The position numbers were made by a program, and so were the translations under genes. This document shows, one piece after another, positions 1-8,644 of a DNA stretch of 40,892 bases. This DNA comes from Lyngbya confervoides BDU141951 (GTDB lineage Bacteria > Cyanobacteriota > Cyanobacteriia > Thermosynechococcales > Thermosynechococcaceae). The stretch lies in NCBI RefSeq assembly GCF_000817775.3, contig NZ_JTHE03000057.1, forward strand, positions 1-40,892. The letters are read 5' to 3'. The first letter of the stretch is position 1. Every line of letters begins with the position of its first letter. Under the pieces are notes generated by a model. That model did no database searches. It had not been told where the DNA came from and saw only the letters and a list, made by a program, of their open reading frames with translations.

Positions 1-2
1 TA

Positions 3-27
3 AGAATAGTATCAGATACTATTCTTA
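3..27. repeat. Perfect 12-bp-arm palindrome
   Basis: Two 12-bp arms (AAGAATAGTATC and GATACTATTCTT) flank a single central A, giving a 25-nt perfect inverted repeat. It is followed by TATTCTTGCC rather than a clean T-run, so a protein-binding site (operator or partition-like) is at least as likely as a terminator. The end of the preceding gene lies outside the window, so its context is unknown. Confidence 0.7.
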
Positions 28-436
28 TTCTTGCCTGTCCACCCTAACTTTTCTGTACCGTTTCTTAACTATTTGAATATCTTATTCTTTCCGCCTGCTG
101 CAGCGTAGAAAAGATAAAGGAAGCAAAGAAGCATAGCGATCGCTGTGGGGATCGCTGTGGGCCTGAAATACGTGTGATGGCTGAAAGTATTGCTGTGCAT
201 GGGTTTTATCGCTATGAGATGAGGGTGCGAAGAGGTTTTGAGGTGTGTTTCTGTTCTAGAATGCTTGGGGATCGCCCTAAAATGATCACGATAGATAATA
301 TATTCTTATTCATTTATCTTTACTATTTCTTTTGTTCGGTTAACTATCTTGACTCTTTTGGTTTTAGTTGCTAGGTTTTTTCTTCGTTTTATAGGCGTTT
401 CAGCCTTTCCTTTTTTCTGTTCTTTGTTGCCTTACT
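28..436. other. AT-rich intergenic region
   Basis: No convincing gene was seen here. The stretch is rich in T runs and holds one HIP1 octamer at 136-143 overlapping a 12-bp tandem duplication (GATCGCTGTGGG twice, about 138-161). The only open frame (174-374) is low-complexity hydrophobic sequence without a ribosome binding site. Confidence 0.5.
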
Positions 437-465
437 TTGATTATTAGATAAGAAGCTGTTAGAAT
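437..465 (+). promoter_or_regulatory. Candidate sigma-70-type promoter
   Basis: TTGATT (437-442) and TAGAAT (460-465) are separated by exactly 17 bp, close to the bacterial -35/-10 consensus. They sit 27 bp upstream of the start codon of the small gene at 493. Confidence 0.5.
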
Positions 466-492
466 GTAGTCAAGAAAGAGAGGGGCGTTGAA

Positions 493-693
493 ATGAATCG
501 GTCGGATCGTATCGAGATTCAACGGCACTTGCAGTCGGGTTTAGATATTCGCGATGTTCCCTATCTCGTTCGGGTGAAGCCGGCTAAGCCGCCAGAAGCG
601 GTCTGGTGCAATGGCAGGCTCATCATTGGCGTCTCTAGGAAGCGTTTGAGGGCTCTACATCTCTTCTATCGCTTCCGGTTTGCAGGTATTTAG
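493..693 (+). CDS. Small basic hypothetical protein
   Basis: This is a 66-residue basic protein that I do not recognise. The start is well supported: GAGAGGGG lies 7 nt before the ATG, and a consensus-like promoter lies at 437-465. It contains no membrane segment or catalytic motif that I can identify. It ends 10 nt before the ATG of the LPD29-like gene, so the two are probably cotranscribed. Apart from the ribosome binding site and position there is no functional evidence, and it could be a leader peptide. Confidence 0.45.
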   Translation: MNRSDRIEIQRHLQSGLDIRDVPYLVRVKPAKPPEAVWCNGRLIIGVSRKRLRALHLFYRFRFAGI

Positions 694-703
694 GTTTCTC
701 TTT

Positions 704-1498
704 ATGGCACGTCGAATGCTCTCGTCTGTGGCTCAGCAGGCTAAGGATCTGAGGCAGCAATTGAAGGCTGTTTTTCCCCTTTGTAAGTTCAGGGTGAGAT
801 CGTCTAACTACAGCATGGGCTCTTCTATCCGGGTGAGCTGGATTGATGGCCCTACAGTCGCTGAGGTGGATGCGATCGCGAGTGGGTATGAATCTATCCG
901 ACGTGATGAAGGGTCGGGAGAAATCCTCTCGGGGGGCAATCGCTATGTCCACTGTGAAAGACGGTTCTCGATCGCGGTCTTTGAAGCAGCCGTCATGACG
1001 GTTTGTCGGGATTGGGGGGTGGAGCCAGTCCCTCCAGTAGTCTGTGGGCCATCGGAGTTCTCTTCGCCTCATATTCCTCATGAGGTTAATCCTCAGCGGG
1101 TTGGTGGAGGCGTGAAGGATCTTCAGTGGTTGGTGATGGATTATCTCGCTGAGCGGTCTTTCTATCCGGTTCAGGAGGTTGATGAGGAGGGCGATCGCGG
1201 TGGCGGCGGTGCTGGTGAGGCGGAGGTGTCTGTCTTGAAGCCGGGGTCGCCCTGGAATGCGTCAGCGCCTCATGCTACGGCGGCTGACCTACAAGCTGTG
1301 GAGGTGGTGGAGAATCACGCCAAAGATGGCTTTGAACTCTTTTTCCCCGGTAAGCCCGATCCGGCTACTCGACAACTTCTCAGAGCCTGTGGGTTTCGAC
1401 CGGGCAAGAAGAAATCGGGAGATCGCTCCGGGCAGTGGTTTTGGTATGCCAAACGGACAGAAGGCACTACCGAGTTTGTACTGGGGCTGACGGGGTAG
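704..1498 (+). CDS. LPD29-like plasmid protein
   Basis: A 264-residue protein when started at ATG 704. A TTG at 680 would add eight residues, and ATG 716 is also possible. The N-terminal block (about residues 10-60) reads as a helix followed by a strand with the pattern SSIRVSWxDGPT. This matches the large polyvalent protein-associated domain LPD29, found in giant and accessory proteins of phages and conjugative elements. A Gly/Glu-rich linker near the middle precedes a C-terminal block (ELFFPGKP...GFRPGKK...WFWYAKRT). That block resembles a small domain that recurs in plasmid polyproteins and ends in a W-Y-A-K motif. Its function is unknown; LPD domains are thought to act in conjugation or anti-defence. 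It probably forms an operon with 493-693. Family assignment was made by eye. Confidence 0.6.
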   Translation: MARRMLSSVAQQAKDLRQQLKAVFPLCKFRVRSSNYSMGSSIRVSWIDGPTVAEVDAIASGYESIRRDEGSGEILSGGNRYVHCERRFSIAVFEAAVMTVCRDWGVEPVPPVVCGPSEFSSPHIPHEVNPQRVGGGVKDLQWLVMDYLAERSFYPVQEVDEEGDRGGGGAGEAEVSVLKPGSPWNASAPHATAADLQAVEVVENHAKDGFELFFPGKPDPATRQLLRACGFRPGKKKSGDRSGQWFWYAKRTEGTTEFVLGLTG

Positions 1499-1621
1499 AG
1501 GTAGCGATTGCGGTGGAAGAGGATCGCGGGTCTGGTTGGGTTGATTTTGTCGTGTGATTGAAGGTTTAGAGAACGACGAATAACACACGCGATGGGTGGT
1601 GTCAGTTCGGTGGGAGGTTTG

Positions 1622-1984
1622 ATGATGGCTTTTGATTTTCCAGTTTGTCCGGTTTGTCGAGGACACGGGCGCGTTGCGGTGAAGGGGGATTTGGAGGCAG
1701 TGGAGGGGCCGGTGTGTTCAACGTGTCAGGGCACCGGGGACTTACCGCGATCACTGCGAGAGGCGTTGCTGAGGGCCGCTGAGGCGGATTTAAGGGCGGC
1801 ACGGCGGTACGGGGCAGTCGGCATTGCTCAGACGCATCACGGGCTACTCAATCTCAGCTATGAGCGGGAGGACCGAGTCTACGAGTTACGGCGTTTCGAT
1901 GGCAGTGGAGGGGTATTAGCTCGTGGTCCTAAACGGGGGGTCTTACCGGCACTCATTCACAGTTATGTCCTGTTAGAGGCATAA
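1622..1984 (+). CDS. Small zinc-motif protein (two CxxCxGxG)
   Basis: About 120 residues. The start at 1622 (or the adjacent ATG 1625) is preferred over 1592 because GGGAGG at 1612-1617 is spaced 4-7 nt from it. The N-terminus has two CxxCxGxG motifs (CPVCRGHG and CSTCQGTG), the DnaJ-type zinc-binding signature, here one pair able to form a single zinc site. The rest is an Arg/Ala-rich helix and a short strand-rich tail with no recognised domain. Such mini zinc proteins are common on cyanobacterial plasmids and their roles are unknown. It lies 123 bp after the LPD29-like gene in the same orientation and may share its transcript. Confidence 0.6.
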   Translation: MMAFDFPVCPVCRGHGRVAVKGDLEAVEGPVCSTCQGTGDLPRSLREALLRAAEADLRAARRYGAVGIAQTHHGLLNLSYEREDRVYELRRFDGSGGVLARGPKRGVLPALIHSYVLLEA

Positions 1985-2346
1985 GGCGGACAGCAGCAGT
2001 TTTGATGACAGTTCTTCAGATTTATGCAGGGGCAATCATAACTGGCTCTTTAGCTTATCTATTTTCATAGAACACAAACATAAAAAAGAATAGCCAAGAA
2101 AAGGAAATCAATAGAGAAAGACAAGAAAACGAAAAATAAGGCAGTCAGGGAAAAGAATAAATTCAGGCGTCAAGATAAATACCCTCATTTTGCCGAATCG
2201 TACTCATGACGACTTCGGTTTCTGATGGCCTGATCTTGTGTAGTTTTGTTGATTTCAGAGGCTCATCGCGATCGCATTTTTTCTTTGTCCTTTGATCGCA
2301 TATTTTGTAACATTTGACGCCAACGTTCAGGTCAGATTACCCCCGT
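1985..2346. other. Intergenic region up to the IS transposase stop
   Basis: No gene was recognised. The region is A-rich at 2070-2140 and holds one HIP1-like site at about 2267-2276. The left boundary of the insertion sequence should lie here, but I could not identify terminal inverted repeats or a target duplication with confidence. Confidence 0.4.
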
Positions 2347-3780
2347 TTACCCACCGGAGGCTCGCAACAGTTGCCAGGTCGCCGCAATATCATGCAGTCG
2401 TTGCAGACCCCGCCACAGCGTTTTCACGCCCGGTTCGCCATCCCCTTTGCGGTCTAAAAACCCGCCGAGTTTCGCAATCCAGCGCACACACTGGCCAATA
2501 CTGGGGGGTTCGAGCGGCAGTTCAGTGGTTTGATGAATCGTGCAGTACAGCGCTTGCCATTCCTGCTCTTCGAGAACGGTCTCCACTGAGTCATCAGGAT
2601 GCACTCGCGCTTCATAGGTCAACCACAGCAGCCGCCAGGCCACAATCGAATAGGTCGCTAAAGCTCGCTCTAAACGGTCAGCGCTCTCTAGTTGCAAGGC
2701 TTCCAGACGACAGCCAGATTTTAGGGTGAAGTTATATCGTTCAATTAACCAGCGAAAGCTATAGCGTTCAAGGCATCGACAGGCGTCTTCAAAGTCATTC
2801 ACGGGCAAGGTCGTCAGCAGTAACCAGCGAATTGCTTTCTCTCCGGCAGGCGGATGTTCTTCTTCGGCCAACACCACTTGAACGGCGATCGCTTCGAAGC
2901 TAGCCGCTTGCACGTGATCCTGGGGCGGTTGCAGCCAGAGCGTGGCATAGCGGACATTCAAGGTGGCCTGGCGGGGAGTGCGGTTCGGCGTGCGTTGGAG
3001 TTCTAGGGTTTTCTGGCCTTGGCAGGGTTGTTGGCGGCTCGCTTCGAACAAGGGTTGCACTTCTTCGGCGTAGGCGTCGCTTTTGGTGTTGCGGTTCTGG
3101 GCAGCGCGGATTAAAAACTCAGCGCGGGGGCGGCGCGGTTGGGCAAACAGGTCATAGATATCCCCTTCGCGATCCGTGATGGTGATGACCTCGACGGATT
3201 CGGGGATGAGTTGTTGGCTCGCGGCCTGATGCTCCAGCCAGCGGTAGCTTTCTTTCTCCTCGATCGCCGTTTGACGATCGCGATAGCCCGCACCACGCCG
3301 GGTCTTCTCTCTGGCCCACACGGTTTCTTGCAAGATGCCTAAAGGGACTCCGGCATCACTACTACACAGAGTGAGGTGGACTTTGAGTCCTGTGGCGGAG
3401 GCATCGCTAATCGGACCTAAGCCTCGGGTGCTGCGGTGAGTGCTGAAGTCCAATTCGGTCGTATCTTGGATTGTCAGCACCGTTGAGTGGTCTAAGCAGC
3501 GTTCGACTGTTTGATCCACGTGGCCGGACAGGATGGCAGATGGTGGAATCCGCCGATTTGACCAGAATTTATACAGTCCTTGAACGGCAGCGTCATCGCG
3601 GCTCGCTTGCAACACGCTCGCGTTCGGTTGGGCGATCAGGTCTTCCACGATCGTCAACAGTCGCTGTTCACGGCGACGATCACCCAAATTCGTGCTCTTT
3701 AACTCATCTTCGGCCCAGCTCATACTATCCACTCCTGACATTAGGGGGCTTTTAAAGTCATGAGCTTAGCGCGACTAGTA
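2200..3780 (-). mobile_element. IS4-family insertion sequence, ends approximate
   Basis: The span is drawn around the complete transposase gene plus plausible margins. CTCATGAC occurs at 2206-2213 and in inverse orientation at about 3757-3764 and could be part of the termini. The match is only 8 bp and no flanking target duplication is visible, so the borders are provisional. Confidence 0.5.
2347..3741 (-). CDS. IS4-family (Tn5/IS50-like) transposase
   Basis: A 464-residue protein, close in length to Tn5 transposase (476). It catalyses cut-and-paste transposition through an RNase H-like DDE domain. The N-terminal DNA-binding region carries WAEDELKSTNLGDRRR, as in the Tn5 group. The three acidic residues appear as D93 (TIQDTTELDF), D190 (ITDREGDIYDLF) and E334. 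E334 sits in an intact Y-(2)-R-(3)-E-(6)-K signature (Y327, R330, E334, K341), diagnostic of the IS4 family. The C-terminus (IAKLGGFLDRKG, W..L..L) also follows Tn5. The frame is complete with no internal stop, so the element may be active. The flanking inverted repeats were not resolved. Confidence 0.93.
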   Translation of the reverse strand: MSGVDSMSWAEDELKSTNLGDRRREQRLLTIVEDLIAQPNASVLQASRDDAAVQGLYKFWSNRRIPPSAILSGHVDQTVERCLDHSTVLTIQDTTELDFSTHRSTRGLGPISDASATGLKVHLTLCSSDAGVPLGILQETVWAREKTRRGAGYRDRQTAIEEKESYRWLEHQAASQQLIPESVEVITITDREGDIYDLFAQPRRPRAEFLIRAAQNRNTKSDAYAEEVQPLFEASRQQPCQGQKTLELQRTPNRTPRQATLNVRYATLWLQPPQDHVQAASFEAIAVQVVLAEEEHPPAGEKAIRWLLLTTLPVNDFEDACRCLERYSFRWLIERYNFTLKSGCRLEALQLESADRLERALATYSIVAWRLLWLTYEARVHPDDSVETVLEEQEWQALYCTIHQTTELPLEPPSIGQCVRWIAKLGGFLDRKGDGEPGVKTLWRGLQRLHDIAATWQLLRASGG

Positions 3781-4234
3781 AACCTTGAAACTATTGATAC
3801 ATGACAGTTTATCTACTTCCTTATCTATCCATATCCAAAAGAAAAGTCGATTTTTGATCCCAAATGTCACCAAAACGAGGCTTCCTTATCTATTTTTTGG
3901 GCTTCCTTATTGGTCAGAGGCACGGCTGGGGCGAACACTGCAATCGCCATCGATCACGGCCTCGGTGAGCAAATACTCTCACTTCTTTTGAGTTTTGTAT
4001 CAAGAAATCGCTACAGTCTTTGCCCAATAGGCATTCTGGCGGCTTTGGGTGAACTTTACTTGACCTCAATCAACTTCAACTAAGTCAATTCAACTTCAAT
4101 TAACTTCGCCAATTCGTTACTAATCGTTGCTAAAAACACCGCTGAGGCTAACCACAAATTTCTTGGGAAACGCTCAAATCATTGCAGGTAAAGACTTTCA
4201 GAGCTTCGTGAATTGTTACGAAAGATGCGACTAA
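3742..4234. other. Intergenic region right of the IS
   Basis: I see no supported gene. Around 4069-4102 there is a short tandem pattern, two near-copies of TCAACTTCAAYTAA about 18 bp apart. The remainder is unremarkable AT-rich sequence that ends at a TAA (4232-4234) in frame with the downstream gene. Confidence 0.4.
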
Positions 4235-4276
4235 AGGATAGCCCAGAGGGAATTTAAGCTCCTTCAGCAGGCTGGG

Positions 4277-5029
4277 GTGAAGCGTATCATGGTGGATCCG
4301 TTTGACTTGAAGAACATCCCGGCAGATTGGGACGGGGAGGTGTTACTCGACAGTGGCGCGTATCGGGCTTTTAAGCAGCCTCGAAAGGCGTTATCGGTGG
4401 AGCAGCTCGTTGACTTCGTGATGGAGCACCGGCAGCGACTGACGGGCATTGTGGCCAGTGACATCATCGGTCAGCCGATCTCGTCGGTGCTCAAAACGTT
4501 ACGGTTTCTGGTGCAGTTCGATCAGCGCTCCGTTGAGCTGGATGTGCAGGAGCGGCCTTGGATTATGGCGGTCTGGCAGTGGGGCGCTTCGCCACGATTG
4601 TTACCGGTCTTGATGCAGTGGGCTGATGTCGTCGGCATTGGTGGCTGTCAGCCCTGGCTCAAGGCCCGCAGTAAGGCGGAAAAGCAGCAGCGGGCGGAAA
4701 ACTTTGAGGCGTTGGCTTTTCTCTGTCGATCGCTCTATCAGCGTTATGGCCCTAGAACTCACATCTTTGGTAATTGTTGGGAAAGAGCGATCGAAGAGTT
4801 AGCGCCTTTCGTCGCGAGTTCCGATACCAGTCATTGGATCACGCCAAAAAGAACCGGCTGTGTCGTGTTTCGGCATGACAAGGGGCATCTCGCTAAAGCG
4901 CCAGCAAGGGTGTTGTCGGAGGCACAAAAATGGTCGTTGGATGAACGGTGTGTCGAAAGTGCCAAGGCGATCGCATCATTTTTGGATGAGCCGGGTGACG
5001 CGCCCAGAAAAGTGCATCTCTCTGGATAA
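4277..5029 (+). CDS. TGT/DpdA-like TIM-barrel protein
   Basis: A 250-residue protein starting at GTG 4277 (or ATG 4289). Residues line up with the catalytic skeleton of tRNA-guanine transglycosylases and their DNA-modifying relatives (DpdA): DSGAY (D25), a second acidic block SDIIG (D62), VGIGG (119-123), HIFG (162-165) and SSDTSHWI (D183). It lacks the C-terminal zinc site of canonical TGT and is much shorter, so it is not a standard queuine enzyme. A 7-deazapurine or nucleobase exchange role on DNA or RNA is inferred from the fold alone. The reading frame stays open upstream to a TAA at 4232, and the extra 14 codons look protein-like, so the N-terminus may have been lost or the start is non-canonical. 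There is no clear ribosome binding site. No deazapurine biosynthesis genes are in the window. Confidence 0.5.
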   Translation: MKRIMVDPFDLKNIPADWDGEVLLDSGAYRAFKQPRKALSVEQLVDFVMEHRQRLTGIVASDIIGQPISSVLKTLRFLVQFDQRSVELDVQERPWIMAVWQWGASPRLLPVLMQWADVVGIGGCQPWLKARSKAEKQQRAENFEALAFLCRSLYQRYGPRTHIFGNCWERAIEELAPFVASSDTSHWITPKRTGCVVFRHDKGHLAKAPARVLSEAQKWSLDERCVESAKAIASFLDEPGDAPRKVHLSG

Positions 5030-5051
5030 CGGAAAGGGGGCTTTTCAGGTA

Positions 5052-5075
5052 GCCCTCATTGGTAAGCTGGAGGGC
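5052..5075 (+). terminator. Hairpin downstream of the TGT-like gene
   Basis: GCCCTC at 5052-5057 pairs with GAGGGC at 5070-5075 across a 12-nt loop. No immediate U-run follows (ACCTTCACCCTTT), so this is at best a weak terminator. It lies between the end of the gene at 5029 and the convergent coupling-protein gene. Confidence 0.35.
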
Positions 5076-5141
5076 ACCTTCACCCTTTAAGCACTGAAGT
5101 CGCTCATGAACGATGCCATCCTGGCAGAGCAGAAGACCGCA

Positions 5142-6668
5142 TCACGGTAGATCCAGTTGAGCTAAATTGACAAAAAATGGTTTTGGGCTAACAGATGGCA
5201 CATGTACCAATGCACAGTAAGACTGAACTGGTGGATGCATAATTTCCCGATCTTCCAGGACGGGCACAGTTTTTGTTCCAATGCTTTTTCCTCGGCTTCC
5301 AATGGGTTCCATCGGACCTCTATGATGGCTCAGATCCACTGTCTGCACCACCCGCTGCCCCAACCGCGATGCGGTATAGCGGGCTGTAGCTGCCGATACT
5401 CCACGTAGGGTGATGAGCGTATGGCAATTAGCCAATACAGCAGAGGTCGCACGGTCATCTCCAAGTTGGGCAACATCTTGCAGAGCCAAACAGATACCAA
5501 CTTCTGCTGCTCGGGTTACAGAGAGCGCCTGTTCGTAGTCAATGCGAGTCTTAAGCCGAGCAGCTTCGTCGATGAGAAAGTAAAGCGAACGTCGATTACT
5601 TGTGTCACCGTCCTCAAAGCGTCGATACACATGGTTGAATAGCTGACTTAGCATCAGCCCAGAGAACGTTTCAGCAGCTTTGGCATCAGCCAGGGAAGCC
5701 CCAATCAACAGCAGAGTAGGCTGGGTATCAAGATCTGCTAAGCAAAAGTCGCTATGTCCAGTAACCTGCTCGATCGGTGGCACCGTGAATAGATGTAGTT
5801 CATTCAACAGACCGCTGACAGCACGGGACTGCTCATCAGGGCTGAAATCTAACAAATCTCGTAGATCATCCTTATAGTTGGTAAGGTCAGAATAACGGTA
5901 GAGCAGGTCTTTGAGTTTGTCAGGGTTAGCAACCAGGTGATAAAGATCTCGTGGTTTAGCCTGCTCTGCATAGACTGCTTTAACGACATGAATCAGGGCA
6001 CGTAACCAGCGGCGATCGCGCTTGGTAAAAAAGAGATGAGGGTCGTTGGTATTCTCTCGTCCCATAATACTGGCGACTGCCGCTTCTACGTCCCGGTAGT
6101 CTTCAATGCCATCCAACCAATTCCAAGCGAGGGATTGAGTAGGGCGAGCAATATCCCAATACAGCACTTTGTAGCCTTGGTTTAGGGCTCGCTGTCCGAG
6201 GCCCCTCATCAAATCTCCTTTAACATCGACCATGACGACGCTATGCCCACCGCGTAGTAAATCCACCGCCCAGGGCTCCATAATGCCAGCAGTTTTACCA
6301 GACCCTGTCGGGCCAATCACAGCTGCATGTTGATGCAGGAGTCGGGTTGGTAAATAAAGTGACCCTTGGGGTAGTCCACCCGGCGATTGATAGCGCCCCA
6401 AGCTAACGCCTCCCTGCTTTAGGGGACTAAGTTCACTCGGGGCCGCCAACCCTCGATAGTCATGTACATCGCCTCGGGGAGGCAGTCTCGGCGAGTGATC
6501 TCCCGGTACCAAAATTTGGTTTCGCATAGGTTGAGGGCGATCTCGATAGGCATTCACCAGCAAAACCGCCAAACCATATATGACTTTGGATAACAGTGAC
6601 ACCACACTAAAAACAATCTGCAATGTCATTTGGAATACAAGCATCAGAAGACTAAACAGCATCATCAT
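5142..6668 (-). CDS. VirD4/TraG-type coupling ATPase (first copy)
   Basis: A 508-residue type IV coupling-protein-like ATPase, expected to sit in the inner membrane and feed DNA or protein substrates to a secretion channel. The first 40 residues form one or two hydrophobic membrane segments. They are followed by a linker, Walker A GPTGSGKT at residues 119-126, and a strand ending in a DVKGD motif. A Walker B-like LYFLIDEAA lies further on, then TraG-family elements including ALQDVAQL. It is about 90 residues shorter than the second coupling protein in the window (34689-36488) and diverged from it, so it is not a recent duplicate. Only 2 nt separate it from the upstream ParB-like gene, indicating cotranscription. 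It may serve another substrate or be part of a separate translocation system. Confidence 0.85.
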   Translation of the reverse strand: MMMLFSLLMLVFQMTLQIVFSVVSLLSKVIYGLAVLLVNAYRDRPQPMRNQILVPGDHSPRLPPRGDVHDYRGLAAPSELSPLKQGGVSLGRYQSPGGLPQGSLYLPTRLLHQHAAVIGPTGSGKTAGIMEPWAVDLLRGGHSVVMVDVKGDLMRGLGQRALNQGYKVLYWDIARPTQSLAWNWLDGIEDYRDVEAAVASIMGRENTNDPHLFFTKRDRRWLRALIHVVKAVYAEQAKPRDLYHLVANPDKLKDLLYRYSDLTNYKDDLRDLLDFSPDEQSRAVSGLLNELHLFTVPPIEQVTGHSDFCLADLDTQPTLLLIGASLADAKAAETFSGLMLSQLFNHVYRRFEDGDTSNRRSLYFLIDEAARLKTRIDYEQALSVTRAAEVGICLALQDVAQLGDDRATSAVLANCHTLITLRGVSAATARYTASRLGQRVVQTVDLSHHRGPMEPIGSRGKSIGTKTVPVLEDREIMHPPVQSYCALVHVPSVSPKPFFVNLAQLDLP

Positions 6669-6670
6669 GG

Positions 6671-7210
6671 CTAAAACCTCTCTAGGGTAGGGTGAATAGG
6701 TTGTTGAGGTGTAACTCCGGGATGAGTTGGGGAAGTCCGGTCTGGCTGGGGCGTAGCCCCTCTAGCCAGGTACTCACCATCGCTGCGCAGGCGCTCTAGA
6801 GTGGCTCGATTTGGGGCAGATACATGGGCTGGCAGATGCTTCAACCCAGCTGTTTGAGCTAAAGCTAGGCGATGGCGACCGTTCACGACCTCATAGCGAT
6901 CACCTACCCAATCCACTTTGATGTAGGCGCCATTCATTTTTGACCCGCTAGCATCATGGTCATAGAACTTGTGGTATGTATGCCCTAAAGATTGCTCAGA
7001 TGGGTTTTGGCTTTGGCGTAGCCGTTGAAAGTCGCTAGCGGTGTAGTTTTTCTCTCGACAAAGTTGCTGAATCGCCTTTAGGTCTTGCATCCAAACATTC
7101 ATTTGCTCTCTGGTATAGCCCTTACTGATCTGCCAATCAGAAGGCAAGTCACGAATAAAAACTTTGGAAAGATCGATTTCAAAGAAACCCGATTGCCAGG
7201 AAGGTGTCAT
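6671..7210 (-). CDS. ParB/sulfiredoxin-like domain protein
   Basis: A 179-residue protein whose centre carries the motif VVNGRHRLALAQTAG, the GxxR-type signature of ParB/Srx nuclease-like domains. The N-terminal part is mostly helical. The last 30 residues are Pro/Thr-rich and probably disordered. It lacks the helix-turn-helix region of a real partition ParB, which here is the protein at 36512-37597. Translation is coupled to the first VirD4-like ATPase 2 nt downstream. That suggests a role in substrate recognition or nicking with this ATPase, but this is inferred from position alone. A minus-strand terminator at 7311-7339 separates it from the upstream gene, so it should have its own promoter in 7211-7310. 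Confidence 0.6.
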   Translation of the reverse strand: MTPSWQSGFFEIDLSKVFIRDLPSDWQISKGYTREQMNVWMQDLKAIQQLCREKNYTASDFQRLRQSQNPSEQSLGHTYHKFYDHDASGSKMNGAYIKVDWVGDRYEVVNGRHRLALAQTAGLKHLPAHVSAPNRATLERLRSDGEYLARGATPQPDRTSPTHPGVTPQQPIHPTLERF

Positions 7211-7310
7211 AGCCTTTGCAGCCCTTCGGAAATGGAATTATTTACGTGAGTCTCTGTCCGTCAAGCAGATAAGCTAACTCCAATTGAAGTCATTGCTGGA
7301 GAAATCATCG

Positions 7311-7339
7311 AAAAAGCCCTCAGCTTATGAAGAGAGGGC
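7311..7339 (-). terminator. Rho-independent terminator
   Basis: Read on the minus strand, GCCCTC pairs with GAGGGC across a 12-nt loop and is followed directly by TTTTT (AAAAA at 7311-7315 on the plus strand). It lies 15 nt after the stop of the membrane protein gene at 7354. Confidence 0.75.
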
Positions 7340-7353
7340 CTTTCTCAAATGAA

Positions 7354-8607
7354 CTACTCAATCATCCGATTTTCACTTTCGTAATCCACAGCCACTGGCT
7401 CGTAAGAACCATGGCCATTGTTAGATAACGCTCGATCAGCAGCGCTCCATTGGGGATAGAGTTTGGTAAAGTTCTCAACCTTAGTTGGATTCTCTTTGAT
7501 CCAGCGCCGTACAGAAAGCTCCCATCGCTCATATTCCTGAACGGCTTCGATCTTGAGCACAGCTAGGGCCTTCTCTTGTTTTCGCAGTTCTGCTTGTTTT
7601 TCTCGCAGTAAGCTCTGGGCAGCGCCCAACTGCTTACGGAGATTCTGTCGCTCGCGGGCAATGTCTTCTTCCTTTTGCCAATATTGTTCTCGTCGCTGTA
7701 AATAAGTTTCATCCTGCAGCCGAGCTTCCTTAGCCTCAAGGTCTGTTAGCTTCTGTTCCTCGACGGCTTGCTCCCATTGCACAGTAACTAAGGCATTGCC
7801 CCAGGCAATCACCAAGTTAACGGTGGCTGCCAGGGCCGCCGCTGCAAAGGCAGTGAGTTGAAATCCAAAGTTTGCCTGTAACCGAGGAGGCAATTGGCTA
7901 ATTAACCCCAGGAAGGCGAATAAAGTCTCTAAGAGTACGATAGTGAAGGAAGTCCACACCACTGGATTGCCAGTACGGATGTGGTGCCAAAAAGGAATTT
8001 GGTTAGCGTGGCGCTCATCGTCATGGTGCGATCGCCGGGGCTCAAACCGATAATAAGCAACAACAAAGCGGTAGATGCCCTGGAATTCGGCGAGGTTAAG
8101 GCAAACTGCACCGGCGATCGCAAACAGTAGCATCGGAATTTGATCGAGCGTTAATCCTTGCACCTCAATGCCTAATACTGCAGCAATACCCAAGAACAAC
8201 ATCAGGGATAGACCAACGGTTAGCGCCATTTCCCAAGGCTCGGGTTGAGGCTTAGGTGGGTGCTCCGAAGGCGGAAAATCATCGTCTGGGTTGGGATTGA
8301 TATGAGGCTGGTTTGCGACCTCTGCTTCCAGAGCACCTACATCTTCAGTCAGCCGCTCAATCTCAGGTTGCAAGCTTTTAATATCTTCTTCCTGCCGAGT
8401 AACAGCATATGCTGGAGGGAGAACTTGGTGAAACCAACGCTGAAACAGCTCTGGGTTGCCAAATTCAAGGAGTTTAGCCAAGGGATGAGTATGAGGGTCT
8501 TTTAACAGCGAATCTTTATCGAAAGTGCCTAAGGACCAAGGCAACTGAGGGGAATCCCAAATCATTCCACCGAAAAGACCTAACCACCAGCGTGTAAACC
8601 ACTTCAT
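7354..8607 (-). CDS. Membrane protein with cytoplasmic coiled coil
   Basis: A 417-residue protein of unrecognised family. A W-rich N-terminus (about residues 1-75) precedes a short helical segment and a Pro/Asp-rich linker. Two hydrophobic hairpins follow (about 128-175 and 218-270), predicted as four membrane segments. Next comes a long charged coiled coil (about 275-365, rich in Gln, Glu, Lys and Arg) and a Ser/Glu-rich tail. The layout suggests an inner-membrane anchor with a scaffold-like cytoplasmic helix. It follows the secreted protein and the NfeD-like gene in the same orientation and is closed by a terminator, so these three probably form one transcription unit. No catalytic residues are evident. 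TTAAGGAGCATCATTAATG gives a strong ribosome binding site at the start. Confidence 0.65.
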   Translation of the reverse strand: MKWFTRWWLGLFGGMIWDSPQLPWSLGTFDKDSLLKDPHTHPLAKLLEFGNPELFQRWFHQVLPPAYAVTRQEEDIKSLQPEIERLTEDVGALEAEVANQPHINPNPDDDFPPSEHPPKPQPEPWEMALTVGLSLMLFLGIAAVLGIEVQGLTLDQIPMLLFAIAGAVCLNLAEFQGIYRFVVAYYRFEPRRSHHDDERHANQIPFWHHIRTGNPVVWTSFTIVLLETLFAFLGLISQLPPRLQANFGFQLTAFAAAALAATVNLVIAWGNALVTVQWEQAVEEQKLTDLEAKEARLQDETYLQRREQYWQKEEDIARERQNLRKQLGAAQSLLREKQAELRKQEKALAVLKIEAVQEYERWELSVRRWIKENPTKVENFTKLYPQWSAADRALSNNGHGSYEPVAVDYESENRMIE

Positions 8608-8644
8608 TAATGATGCTCCTTAATTTTTAAGCGTTCGATAAAAC

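Noticed and set aside
174-374. 66-codon open frame in AT-rich DNA
   Set aside because: It has no ribosome binding site and encodes low-complexity Phe/Tyr/Leu-rich sequence.
635-1081. 148-codon minus-strand open frame
   Set aside because: It overlaps the LPD29-like gene completely and has an atypical composition; a shadow frame.
2206-3764. CTCATGAC inverted repeat as the IS termini
   Set aside because: Only 8 bp match and no target-site duplication is visible, so it is not enough to fix the ends of the insertion sequence.
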